This document shows positions 24,043 through 31,752 of a DNA stretch of 58,451 nucleotides, one piece after another. Each line of letters opens with the position of its first letter. The stretch's first letter is position 1. The stretch spans positions 1 to 58,451 of the forward strand of contig NZ_BILV01000037.1 in the NCBI RefSeq assembly GCF_004000745.1, given 5' to 3'. Both the position numbers and the translations under genes were made by a program. This stretch comes from Paenibacillus barengoltzii NBRC 101215. Lineage in GTDB: Bacteria; Bacillota; Bacilli; Paenibacillales; Paenibacillaceae. The notes beneath the pieces are model-generated. The model saw only the letters and a list, made by a program, of their open reading frames with translations. It had not been told where the DNA came from and ran no database searches.

Positions 24043-25223
24043 TGTGCAGCAACTTCACTTTGCCAACGTTTGTTGATTTCTGTGCCGAGGTCGCCAATGT
24101 TGAAGGTGCGGAAGCCTTCGGCCACCCCTTTGAATTTATCCTGTGTTTCCTGCGGCATATTGGACAATTCGATCCCCGGGAACCCGTTCATTTTCTCGAC
24201 GATGACGTTTTGTGCTTCTGGCGACAGGACAAAGTCGAGGAACTGGTAGATTGCTTCTTTTTTATCGGACTCTCCGTTGACCATCAGATACGTAGGCCCG
24301 CCGTTAAAGCCAGGCGTGATTTGCTGCATTTTGATCGTATCGGGAAGCAAGCCTTCGTTAATTTGCTGCAGCACCATATCCGACCATGCCGGAATCAGCG
24401 ATACCTCGCCGTTCATCAGAAGATCTAAGGTGCCTTGGTTCTTCTTAGGGTAAATCCCATCACCGTAAACGTATTGACCCAGCTCTTTGAGCGTTTGGAA
24501 TCCAGGATCCCATTTGGCCATCACGGATGGATCGGAATTGTGAATATCTTCCTCTGGTAAGTCCTTGTAGATTACCGTATGAACAAAGGAACTGCCCGCA
24601 CCGCCGGTGGACGGGTCATTATAAGCAAATTGTCCAGGGTTCGCCTTGATCCAAGCCAACAGCTCGTCCAACGTTTTTGGCGGGTTGGAGATTTTCGTAC
24701 TGTCGTAAGCTAGAACAACGGCGGAGGAACGGTAAGGAATTGCGTAGTTATCCACGTCTTTCATAGTATCGGGATTGACCTTGGCCAGATTCGGGATAGC
24801 GTTCGAATCTAACTGCTGCCACACTCCGTCCTTCGTGCCTTGGGATACAACGCCGATTCCGTCTTCATACAAATCGATGTCCCCCGAGCCTTTGCCAGCC
24901 TGCTTGGCAGCCAGAATCCGATCATAGGTCGGCTGCGCACCGGTTCCGGACGGGATATAAACGGGGTTCACGTCTACTTGATTGTTTTGCTTCTCGAACA
25001 TCGGAATCAGTGTATCCCACAGATCCTTCACGTTTTGCGAGCCTGTAAAGTAAAAGTTAAACTTCACCGGTGCATTCGCCGTTGCCGGCGTTGTCGTTGA
25101 TTCGCCCTGTGCTCGTGTATTTGACGCCGCTCCATTTATACCCGCACCCCCACATCCGGCAAGCAAGGTCATTGACAACAACGCAGTAGACAATAGAGTT
25201 AACCACGGTTTCTTGGATCTCAT
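24039..25223 (-). CDS. Extracellular solute-binding lipoprotein (AfuA/PotD/PhnS-like)
   Basis: A 394-residue receptor with the signal and lipobox LSMTLLAGC, then a Ser/Thr/Ala linker. The body contains NFYFTGSQNVKDLWDTLIPM and PYRSSAVVLAYDSTKI, a type 2 periplasmic-binding fold related to iron(III), spermidine and aminoethylphosphonate receptors. The start ATG has GGGAGG ten bases upstream. It lies between the ATPase gene (16 bp upstream) and the permease gene (overlapping). The phosphoesterase genes in the same operon suggest that it binds glycerophosphodiesters or a related organophosphate; this is inference. Confidence 0.9.
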   Translation of the reverse strand: MRSKKPWLTLLSTALLSMTLLAGCGGAGINGAASNTRAQGESTTTPATANAPVKFNFYFTGSQNVKDLWDTLIPMFEKQNNQVDVNPVYIPSGTGAQPTYDRILAAKQAGKGSGDIDLYEDGIGVVSQGTKDGVWQQLDSNAIPNLAKVNPDTMKDVDNYAIPYRSSAVVLAYDSTKISNPPKTLDELLAWIKANPGQFAYNDPSTGGAGSSFVHTVIYKDLPEEDIHNSDPSVMAKWDPGFQTLKELGQYVYGDGIYPKKNQGTLDLLMNGEVSLIPAWSDMVLQQINEGLLPDTIKMQQITPGFNGGPTYLMVNGESDKKEAIYQFLDFVLSPEAQNVIVEKMNGFPGIELSNMPQETQDKFKGVAEGFRTFNIGDLGTEINKRWQSEVAAQ

Positions 25224-25239
25224 GTTCGTTTATCCTCCC

Positions 25240-26280
25240 TTAGTTGGGTTCACCTGACGGAAACCCGATCAATTTGACAATCTTGACGCCAACGTCCTTC
25301 CCAACCGACAAGTGCTGTGTTGCTTCCTTCGATTGGAACGTACGCAGCGTCCCCCATCCCGGCAGCTCCACGGTCACTTCGGCATAATGCCCTAGTACCA
25401 TCACTTGCTTGATTCTCCCCGCCAACTTCTCTTCATTCTCCTCTGCCTCACTTAACACGACATCCTCCGGTCGGATAGCTGCGGTAACTTTGCCGCTGAG
25501 CCGCTTCTCATTCGGAAAGCGGAGCGCGCCGATCCGGATGCTTCGTTCATCCGCCACCCCCTCCAAAAAGTTCATCTTGCCGATAAAGCTTGCCACATAT
25601 AAAGTCTCAGGCGCATCGTAAATTTGTTGCGGGCCTGCGATTTGCTCGATTTGCCCGTGATTCATCACCACGATCCGGTCGGAGAGCGACAAGGCCTCCT
25701 CTTGGTCATGCGTTACGAACACCATCGTAAGTCCGGTTTGCATTTGAATTTCACGGAGTTCCTCACGCATCTCGTGACGTAGCTTCGCATCCAGCGCCGA
25801 GAACGGCTCGTCCAACAGCAGCACAGCCGGCTTCAGCAACAAGGAGCGGGCCAAGGCGACGCGTTGCTGCTGTCCGCCCGACAATTCAGCAGGATACTTC
25901 TTCTCGTAACCCGATAACCGGACCAGCTTCAACGCGTCAGCGACGGCAGCACGGATTTCCAATTTGGGCATTTTACGGATCTTCAGCCCAAACGCCAAAT
26001 TTTCGTACACAGACATGTGCGACCATAAATTGTAACTTTGAAACACCATCGACGTAGGGCGCTTCTCCGGCGGCACCCCGATAACGCTACGGCCTTCGAT
26101 CAGGATGTCCCCCCCATCTGGTTCGAGAAAGCCGCCGATACTGCGCAGCACCGTCGTCTTTCCGCATCCCGATGGACCCAGCAGGGTCACGAGCTCACCT
26201 TGCTTCACGGTTAAGTTGATATCGCTGACTCCGTCCCCTGTCTTATAACGTTTCGTCAAATTTTGCACCACTAATTGCAT
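25240..26280 (-). CDS. ABC transporter ATP-binding protein (PotA/UgpC-like)
   Basis: A 346-residue ATPase. Walker A GPSGCGKTT is at residues 35-43, the signature LSGGQ at 133-137, Walker B LLLDEP at 154-159, and the H-loop in FVTHDQEEALSLSDRI. The C-terminal third (about residues 240-346) is a TOBE regulatory domain containing AAIRPEDVVL, as in spermidine, iron and glycerol-3-phosphate transporters. It sits between one permease gene and the binding-protein gene in the same operon. Start chosen at the ATG 26278-26280. Confidence 0.94.
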   Translation of the reverse strand: MQLVVQNLTKRYKTGDGVSDINLTVKQGELVTLLGPSGCGKTTVLRSIGGFLEPDGGDILIEGRSVIGVPPEKRPTSMVFQSYNLWSHMSVYENLAFGLKIRKMPKLEIRAAVADALKLVRLSGYEKKYPAELSGGQQQRVALARSLLLKPAVLLLDEPFSALDAKLRHEMREELREIQMQTGLTMVFVTHDQEEALSLSDRIVVMNHGQIEQIAGPQQIYDAPETLYVASFIGKMNFLEGVADERSIRIGALRFPNEKRLSGKVTAAIRPEDVVLSEAEENEEKLAGRIKQVMVLGHYAEVTVELPGWGTLRTFQSKEATQHLSVGKDVGVKIVKLIGFPSGEPN

Positions 26281-26310
26281 GCGGTTTACCCCCTTTTCCC
26301 TTGGGTCGGC

Positions 26311-27135
26311 TTATTTCGTTTGGAACCCGCTCGCCAGCACATCTGCGCTGACCAGACGTTGTGCAGCAAGCAGCAAGATAATGGTCGGCAAGGTTAAAAT
26401 GATGGAGAACACCGCTCCTGCGCTGCTCGGAAAGTCCGAAATAATGGAGTACATCACGATCGGCATTGTCTTGAAATCCGGAATCCCCACAAGGAAGGTC
26501 CCTTGCGCCTCATCCAACGAGTTGAGAAAGGTAAAGACCGAAGCAACCATAATGCCGGGCATCGCCATGGGCAACGTGATACTCCGAAACACCCGAAATG
26601 GAGTTGCCCCAACATCCCGTGCCGATTCCTCCTGCGCCCGATGCACATTACGGAAGGCAGCCGTAGGAATCCAAGTCATGAACATCAACACATTAATCAT
26701 ATGAATCAAGACGACACCCAGCAGGGTATTCATGAGACCAATTCGATAAAACAACACCGCAATCGAGACATATAACCCCATCTTCGGGAATGCATGCGTC
26801 AGCAGGAACGAGAACAAGAACATTCGCTTCAGCGGAAACTGGATTCTCGCGAATGCATACGCAGCTGGAATACAGATCAGGATGGATAACGCCGTTACGA
26901 TCACTGCGATCAAGAACGACAATGAAATCGAGGAGACGATGTCGTCCTTGGCTAATACGAAGTTCCACCATTTGAATCCCCAAGTCGTCGGCAAGACGTC
27001 CGGATAGTTCCACTTCTCACTGAACGCCAGCACCAGCAGGTTCAAGAGCGGGCCGGCGAAAAATATCGCAAACACGGTAAGCAGCACAAACTCGATAATT
27101 CGCCTTGCCCCTACTTTTTTCCAATACCATCCCAT
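26311..27135 (-). CDS. ABC transporter permease (PotC/PhnV-like)
   Basis: A 274-residue membrane protein with about six segments and the coupling motif EESARDVGATPFRVFRSITLP, typical of inner-membrane permeases for spermidine-, iron- and phosphonate-type importers. It is the second permease of the importer whose other parts are encoded at 23203-26280. The gene starts 5 bp after the LacI-type regulator gene, so regulator and transporter share a transcript. The GGTAT and IFAGPLLNLLVLAFSEKWNY segments are usual for the N-terminus of this family. Confidence 0.92.
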   Translation of the reverse strand: MGWYWKKVGARRIIEFVLLTVFAIFFAGPLLNLLVLAFSEKWNYPDVLPTTWGFKWWNFVLAKDDIVSSISLSFLIAVIVTALSILICIPAAYAFARIQFPLKRMFLFSFLLTHAFPKMGLYVSIAVLFYRIGLMNTLLGVVLIHMINVLMFMTWIPTAAFRNVHRAQEESARDVGATPFRVFRSITLPMAMPGIMVASVFTFLNSLDEAQGTFLVGIPDFKTMPIVMYSIISDFPSSAGAVFSIILTLPTIILLLAAQRLVSADVLASGFQTK

Positions 27136-27140
27136 TCAGG

Positions 27141-28175
27141 TCACTCCTTCCCTTCCGTTGATTGACGTTTGACCACATAACTCTCATATTCCACCAGCTT
27201 CGGCAAATCGGCTTCGCCGCGGATCAGCTTGTCCAACAGCTCCACCGCATCTCGTCCGATCCCGACGGCATCTACGGTAACCGTTGACAGCGACGGTGAG
27301 TACATGCGGCCAAGCTCGATATCGTCGTACCCCAAGACAGCAACTTCCTGGGGAATCTGAACGCCTCGATCCAGCAGCAACTTCATGGCGCCCAGCGCCA
27401 GCATGTCGTTGGTCGTGAACAGCGCGGTATATCCGTATTTCCGAAAGTCCGAGAAGTGCTTCTCCATCCGTTGGAAGCCGGTATCAAAGCTGGACTCCGG
27501 AGAAGGAATCACCCTTACAGCGCCGGATTGCTCCGAGAGGCCTAATTGTTCCAGACGCCGGAGGAATCCCGTTAAGCGGAGCGAGTGACTGCGATGCTCT
27601 ATGGGTCCGGCGATGACGAAAAATTGACGATGTCCCAGCCCGTATAGATATTCGGCTGCCCGCGCGCCGCCAGTTTCATCGTTGCTGACGAGATGAATCA
27701 CATCCGGATCGTCGGTCGAACCGTTGACCATGAGGTAAGGCAGATGAAATTTTTTGACGTAATCGATCACGTTCTTCTGCAAACGGCTGACCAGAATCAA
27801 TCCATCCACCCGCTGTTCCAGTAAAAAATCGGTGGAGCGTAAGCTCATCTCTCGATCCGTCTTCAAGAAGACAGAATACCCGCGGGCTTCGGAAGCGAAC
27901 AGAATTTCGTCAATGATTTTGCCGTACAGCGGATGAGAGACGATCGGCGGCTTCTCACGAAATACGATGACCCCAAGATTGTAGGTGCGTTTGGTCACCA
28001 TCGCCCGGGCGACAGCATTCGGCTTGTAATGGAGAGCTTCCGCCGCTTGCAGCACCCGTTCCTTCACCTCCGCACTGGCATATCCGTTGCCGGAGATCAC
28101 CCGGGAGGCGGTGGACTTGGATACTCCCGCCACCCGGGCTATCTCCCGCAAGCCATGGTTCGGCTTCCTAGTCAA
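27141..28175 (-). CDS. LacI-family transcriptional regulator
   Basis: A 344-residue repressor-type protein. The N-terminal helix-turn-helix (LREIARVAGVSKSTASRVIS) and hinge (YKPNAVARAMV) are followed by a sugar-binding-like effector domain (LGVIVFREKPP, DGLILVSRL, AVLGYDDIELGRMYSPSLST). The start is TTG at 28173-28175, within TTGA overlapping the stop of the phosphodiesterase gene. It is embedded in the operon it probably controls: a LacI-type palindrome with a central CG lies upstream of the first gene (30484-30497). The effector is unknown, perhaps the transported phosphodiester or a product of it. Confidence 0.92.
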   Translation of the reverse strand: MTRKPNHGLREIARVAGVSKSTASRVISGNGYASAEVKERVLQAAEALHYKPNAVARAMVTKRTYNLGVIVFREKPPIVSHPLYGKIIDEILFASEARGYSVFLKTDREMSLRSTDFLLEQRVDGLILVSRLQKNVIDYVKKFHLPYLMVNGSTDDPDVIHLVSNDETGGARAAEYLYGLGHRQFFVIAGPIEHRSHSLRLTGFLRRLEQLGLSEQSGAVRVIPSPESSFDTGFQRMEKHFSDFRKYGYTALFTTNDMLALGAMKLLLDRGVQIPQEVAVLGYDDIELGRMYSPSLSTVTVDAVGIGRDAVELLDKLIRGEADLPKLVEYESYVVKRQSTEGKE

Positions 28176-28915
28176 CGTAGAGTCTCTCCTTCACTTGCGA
28201 TCATTTCGTTTTTCACAGCGATCAGCTCGGCAACATTCCGGGATGTGATCGAATCTACGCCCAAGCCAGCCATTCGCCGCATAACGTCTGGCTCTGCGAC
28301 CGTCCACACATAGACCGCCAGCCCTACTTGTCTCGCCGCGGTTATGAGCTCCGGTCGAACCAACTGGTACGGAACGTTTAACCCGAAGCATCGCGCCGAA
28401 CGGGCTTCATCACAGGCCTGGGCAACAGCCTCTGCATATGAGCTCAATCGAAAGCTGTCGATATTGACGTTCAGCAGCTTACGAATGGACGGGGTGAGAC
28501 GTTCAGCTTCCATGGCAACCGCATACCCACATCCGCTGAAGAAGGCTTGATTCGTCATTCCCATTTGGAGCAGCGTCGCAGCCGCTGGTTCCAGGCAGGC
28601 CGCTGATTTGATATCAAGGTTCATCGTTTTTCCGGTTTCTTTGATCCAACGCAGAACGGATTCCAGAGGGAGACGCTCCTCCTTCGAAAATTCCTCCAGC
28701 TCCGCCAGTGTAATGTCTGATAATCGGGTCTGCCGTCCATCTGCAAGCACCACCTCGTCGTCATGAGCCAACACCAACTTTGCGTCTCGCGTAATCCGAA
28801 TGTCGTCTTCATAAACGTCCACTCCAAGGGCCAATGCAGCATTAAATGAGGCTAAGGAATGATCGGGGTGCCCCATGCACCCGGTATGAGCTGTGATCAA
28901 AGGGAATTGCTTCAT
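28172..28915 (-). CDS. Glycerophosphodiester phosphodiesterase-like protein, HTG variant
   Basis: A 247-residue TIM-barrel enzyme of the GDPD family, which hydrolyses glycerophosphodiesters to glycerol-3-phosphate and an alcohol. The usual metal and catalytic residues are present: H10, E36, D38 and H51 (AHTG, VYEDDI, LAHDD). The normally conserved HRG reads HTG (T11), and the EN that usually follows reads DH. There is no signal peptide, so it acts in the cytosol. The ATG at 28913-28915 has AAGGAGG upstream. The gene overlaps the LacI gene and follows the PHP gene by 16 bp. The altered motif suggests a shifted substrate. Confidence 0.88.
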   Translation of the reverse strand: MKQFPLITAHTGCMGHPDHSLASFNAALALGVDVYEDDIRITRDAKLVLAHDDEVVLADGRQTRLSDITLAELEEFSKEERLPLESVLRWIKETGKTMNLDIKSAACLEPAAATLLQMGMTNQAFFSGCGYAVAMEAERLTPSIRKLLNVNIDSFRLSSYAEAVAQACDEARSARCFGLNVPYQLVRPELITAARQVGLAVYVWTVAEPDVMRRMAGLGVDSITSRNVAELIAVKNEMIASEGETLR

Positions 28916-28931
28916 GTCATGAATTACCTCC

Positions 28932-29954
28932 TTAATCGAAATAAACCGGATTGGTAAAAGCAATTAACGTATAAATTTCGCGCACCCTCCCCCAAAGCTC
29001 GGCTCGCAGCCATTTTCTCGGCTCAGACGAGAGCGGCAAACCGGATAGACGGATGACATCGTCGCCCGGTTTGCCGCCGTTCCACATCACCTCGGTATCC
29101 AGCTCCTGGCCCCGGTCCGAGCAGAGGATCAGCTTGAAATTTTGATCGGGCAACGACCATAACCCCGGCCGAACGGAGAAATCAATCGTGATCTCCGCTT
29201 GCATATCCGTGTCCTCTTCCGGTTGCAGAGGTGACGGAATGACGGAACCCAGAGCGTAGCTTTCGCCGCCGCAGCTCACCGAGAGCAGCAGCAACGGGCC
29301 GATCGTCACCGAAGCTTTCCCTTCTCGAAGTGCGTTGACCAGATGTTCCTCCTTCGGCAATTCGTCTTCCGGGATGCCGAGATAGGTCACCGACAGCGGC
29401 TCATCCGTCTCCTTCTGCACATGCCAATCCCGGCCAGACGTCGCTGAGATCCGCAAGCCTTCACTCAGCTTGTCGGTCCAGAGGGCATACGCTCGTCGGT
29501 TGTTGGTGCGAATGGAAGCAAACGTCTCAGACCAAACCTCAATATAGTCAACAACGGACCAGTCCTGAATCTCATACTCCCAGAAGCATCCGGTGCAAGC
29601 CGGACTGCCGATCCGGAACGGATGAGCCAAACCGGCAATCCCGCCGAGTCGATGCACCGCTTGAATCCCCTCATCGATCTTGCTGCGGTCGGCTTTCCGC
29701 CAATCCGCATATTCGCTTAATCCGATCGTCACCATATGGCCATAGAATGTCGTCCACTCCATCCCAGGAACGATGAGCAGTCCAAACTTTTTGGAGATCG
29801 TCTCCTTCCCTGCGAGCCCGGTCATCGTATTGTGATCGGTAAGCGCAATTGCATCGAACCCAAGTTTTGCCGCGCCCTCTGCTAACTCTTCCAGCGTCTG
29901 GGCGCCGTCGCTATGCAGCGTATGAGTATGCAGCTCACAAGCCAACCATTTCAT
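28932..29954 (-). CDS. PHP domain metallophosphoesterase (CehA/McbA-like)
   Basis: A 340-residue enzyme. The N-terminal PHP domain shows the metal ligands HTHTLHSDG (H9, H11, D16), TDHN (D40, H41), E66 in GMEWTTFYG and the later LAHPF. Such proteins hydrolyse phosphate esters, phosphodiesters or related bonds using a metal cluster. The C-terminal 130 residues look like a beta-sandwich (ITIDFSVRPGLW). There is no signal peptide. Its start overlaps the stop of the 155-residue gene upstream. With the GDPD-like enzyme it provides two different phosphoesterases beside one importer. Confidence 0.9.
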   Translation of the reverse strand: MKWLACELHTHTLHSDGAQTLEELAEGAAKLGFDAIALTDHNTMTGLAGKETISKKFGLLIVPGMEWTTFYGHMVTIGLSEYADWRKADRSKIDEGIQAVHRLGGIAGLAHPFRIGSPACTGCFWEYEIQDWSVVDYIEVWSETFASIRTNNRRAYALWTDKLSEGLRISATSGRDWHVQKETDEPLSVTYLGIPEDELPKEEHLVNALREGKASVTIGPLLLLSVSCGGESYALGSVIPSPLQPEEDTDMQAEITIDFSVRPGLWSLPDQNFKLILCSDRGQELDTEVMWNGGKPGDDVIRLSGLPLSSEPRKWLRAELWGRVREIYTLIAFTNPVYFD

Positions 29955-30421
29955 TACGCCTCATTCTCCTTTTCCGCCCAAACTTGGAGCAAATAATTAC
30001 AGGTATCCGTGACGATCGAGTGAACGCTTAGCGTGACTTCCCAATCTCCGGCGGGTAGAGGGCCTGGAAGTAACCCAGGGGAAGCTTCCCTTGCCGAAAG
30101 CGCCAGCTCCTGTACCGGATCATGACGATGACAGGCGCCCCGATAACCTAGCGGATCGTCAAGCGAGAGCGTGATCAGGTTTTTCAGGGGGATATATTTG
30201 TCTGCTTGGGCTAATGCCGGTGCCTTCTGTTCCGGCAGCAGATATGCGTCGAAGCTTTGACTTAGCAGTTCCAAAGATCGTCCGCGCTCTTCCAGCAGCT
30301 TCGGAGTATATTCAAATTTCAGTCGCAACCGGCTGCAATCCTCATCCAATTGAAACGGAATACGAATATGCGTCTTGTTATTGTCCGGCGTCACACGCCC
30401 CATCACATCGAGTACTAGCAA
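29954..30421 (-). CDS. Unknown protein, first gene of the phosphodiester operon
   Basis: About 155 residues with no family that I recognise and no signal peptide. It is predicted mostly beta: RIPFQLDEDCSRLRLKFEYT, LITLSLDDP and DWEVTLSVHSIV, ending TCNYLLQVWAEKENEA. The start is probably TTG at 30419-30421, with GAAAGG about 12 bases upstream; an in-frame ATG six codons later lacks a site. The beta pattern resembles the C-terminal beta-sandwich found in some PHP-associated proteins, and the next gene is a PHP enzyme with overlapping stop and start. It may be an accessory subunit. The function is not known. Confidence 0.7.
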   Translation of the reverse strand: MLVLDVMGRVTPDNNKTHIRIPFQLDEDCSRLRLKFEYTPKLLEERGRSLELLSQSFDAYLLPEQKAPALAQADKYIPLKNLITLSLDDPLGYRGACHRHDPVQELALSAREASPGLLPGPLPAGDWEVTLSVHSIVTDTCNYLLQVWAEKENEA

Positions 30422-30483
30422 TACGGCTCATCGCCTTTCTTGTTTTATAGAATCATCACAAAGCCTAATGACCTATCTTGAAG

Positions 30484-30497
30484 TGGGAACGGTCCCA
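30484..30497. promoter_or_regulatory. LacI-type operator upstream of the phosphodiester operon
   Basis: TGGGAACGGTCCCA is a 14-bp palindrome with a central CG and one mismatched pair, the form expected for LacI-family sites. It lies about 63 bases upstream of the first gene, and 35 bases upstream of a TATAAA-like -10 (30444-30449). The operon encodes a LacI-family protein at 27141-28175. Confidence 0.65.
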
Positions 30498-30561
30498 CAT
30501 GTTCTCATGGTACTGCTCGAACATCAAGGCGGTATCATCCGCGTGTTAATCTTGTGTAAAA

Positions 30562-30601
30562 GCAAAAGAAGGAAGCGAACAGGTTCGCATCCTTCTTTTT
30601 T
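30562..30601. terminator. Bidirectional terminator
   Basis: GAAGGAAGCGAAC / GGTTCGCATCCTTC forms a 13-bp stem with one mismatch. On the plus strand TTTTTTC follows; on the minus strand TTTTGCTTTT follows. It ends the transcript of the secreted TIM-barrel gene on the minus strand. Confidence 0.85.
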
Positions 30602-30663
30602 CATCCTTATTCATGTTCAGTTGTCCGTATGCGTACAGATAAGCCTTACCCGCCGATTGCTTC

Positions 30664-31584
30664 TTACCGGTCTTGCAGCATAATTCGGTAAGCAGGGTAT
30701 TGATGGATGGCGATGCCGCCAAACCCGGCATGCTGCGCAAAATAAGCGTTGATGGCCTGAATCTGTTGGTTCATGTAAACTAAGCCTTTATTATAGTACG
30801 TAATCTCACTGGGAATCGTAGAGCCATTAGGCGGACTGGTCTCTGCACCGATATAAACCTTCTTCCCCAAGCTTGCGGCATAATCGGCTTCCGCCAATGA
30901 CGCGCGAATCTGCCGGTCAGCCGTGTCGCGGTAAGCCATTAGGGATACGGTATCCACGATATCCAATACGAAGTAACTTAACGGCTTCCGTTGTCCGCCT
31001 GTCTCCACCATCACCGGATTTTCCCCTGTCGCATACCAGCAAGGAATCGCCGCATTAAACTCGAGCGGATTGCCGCTGGTGCGAATTTCTGCCGCGATTT
31101 TCTTCAACACCTGCAGGTATTGATAATTGACAGAACCTCGCTTCGTTTGGTATTCCGGCAAGACATGCGGTTCAATATCAAATTGAATGCCGTCAAAGGT
31201 GCTGTCCGGGTGGGAAGCATTAAACGCCAGCACCTGACGAAGCTCTGCGAGCGCATCGCGATGTCGTCCTTCCAAGGCCCACTCGGCTCTTCCGACCAGC
31301 GCAAAGACGCGGATCCCCTCCGCATGTGCACGATTGATCAGCTCCGTATAGGTTGCCGGTTGATCCGGCAGCGTTCTGCTTGTTCCAATAAACAACAGGT
31401 TGATGTTCTGGTCCTTCAAAAACTCCAGCAAAGACGTAATTTTTTGTGAGTTGGAAGCCGCATCATAGAAATCCCATGCCCAAATGGCTTTGGTTGATCT
31501 TGCCTCTGCTTGGGCCGGAGTGGTGACTCCCATAATTCCCGCCAAACAGATTGCCAACAACAGCAAGATTGCCTTGTTCTTCAC
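30664..31584 (-). CDS. Secreted TIM-barrel protein, glycoside hydrolase-like
   Basis: A 306-residue precursor with a signal peptide (KNKAILLLLAICLAGIMGV, cleavage after AQA). The mature part looks like a beta/alpha barrel of the GH18-like superfamily. FDGIQFDIEPHVLPEY resembles the conserved D.D.E strand-4 motif, and VDTVSLMAYRD resembles the later YD strand. The start is GTG at 31582-31584 with AGAGGA upstream. The gene is at the downstream end of the polysaccharide locus. It could be a glycosidase or a non-catalytic binding protein; the substrate is unknown. Confidence 0.72.
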   Translation of the reverse strand: MKNKAILLLLAICLAGIMGVTTPAQAEARSTKAIWAWDFYDAASNSQKITSLLEFLKDQNINLLFIGTSRTLPDQPATYTELINRAHAEGIRVFALVGRAEWALEGRHRDALAELRQVLAFNASHPDSTFDGIQFDIEPHVLPEYQTKRGSVNYQYLQVLKKIAAEIRTSGNPLEFNAAIPCWYATGENPVMVETGGQRKPLSYFVLDIVDTVSLMAYRDTADRQIRASLAEADYAASLGKKVYIGAETSPPNGSTIPSEITYYNKGLVYMNQQIQAINAYFAQHAGFGGIAIHQYPAYRIMLQDR

Positions 31585-31752
31585 TCGTTCCTCTACACTC
31601 CATTCCTTCTCTGATTTCCCTGTGATGCGATCCTCAAATGTCCGTACTTCTTCCAGGGCGATTTGATTCAGAATGAGATTAACATAAAACGGAGGAGCGC
31701 AAATGATCTGTTTGGCCTATTGTAGAGGGATTCCAGCCCTGATTATTCGACA

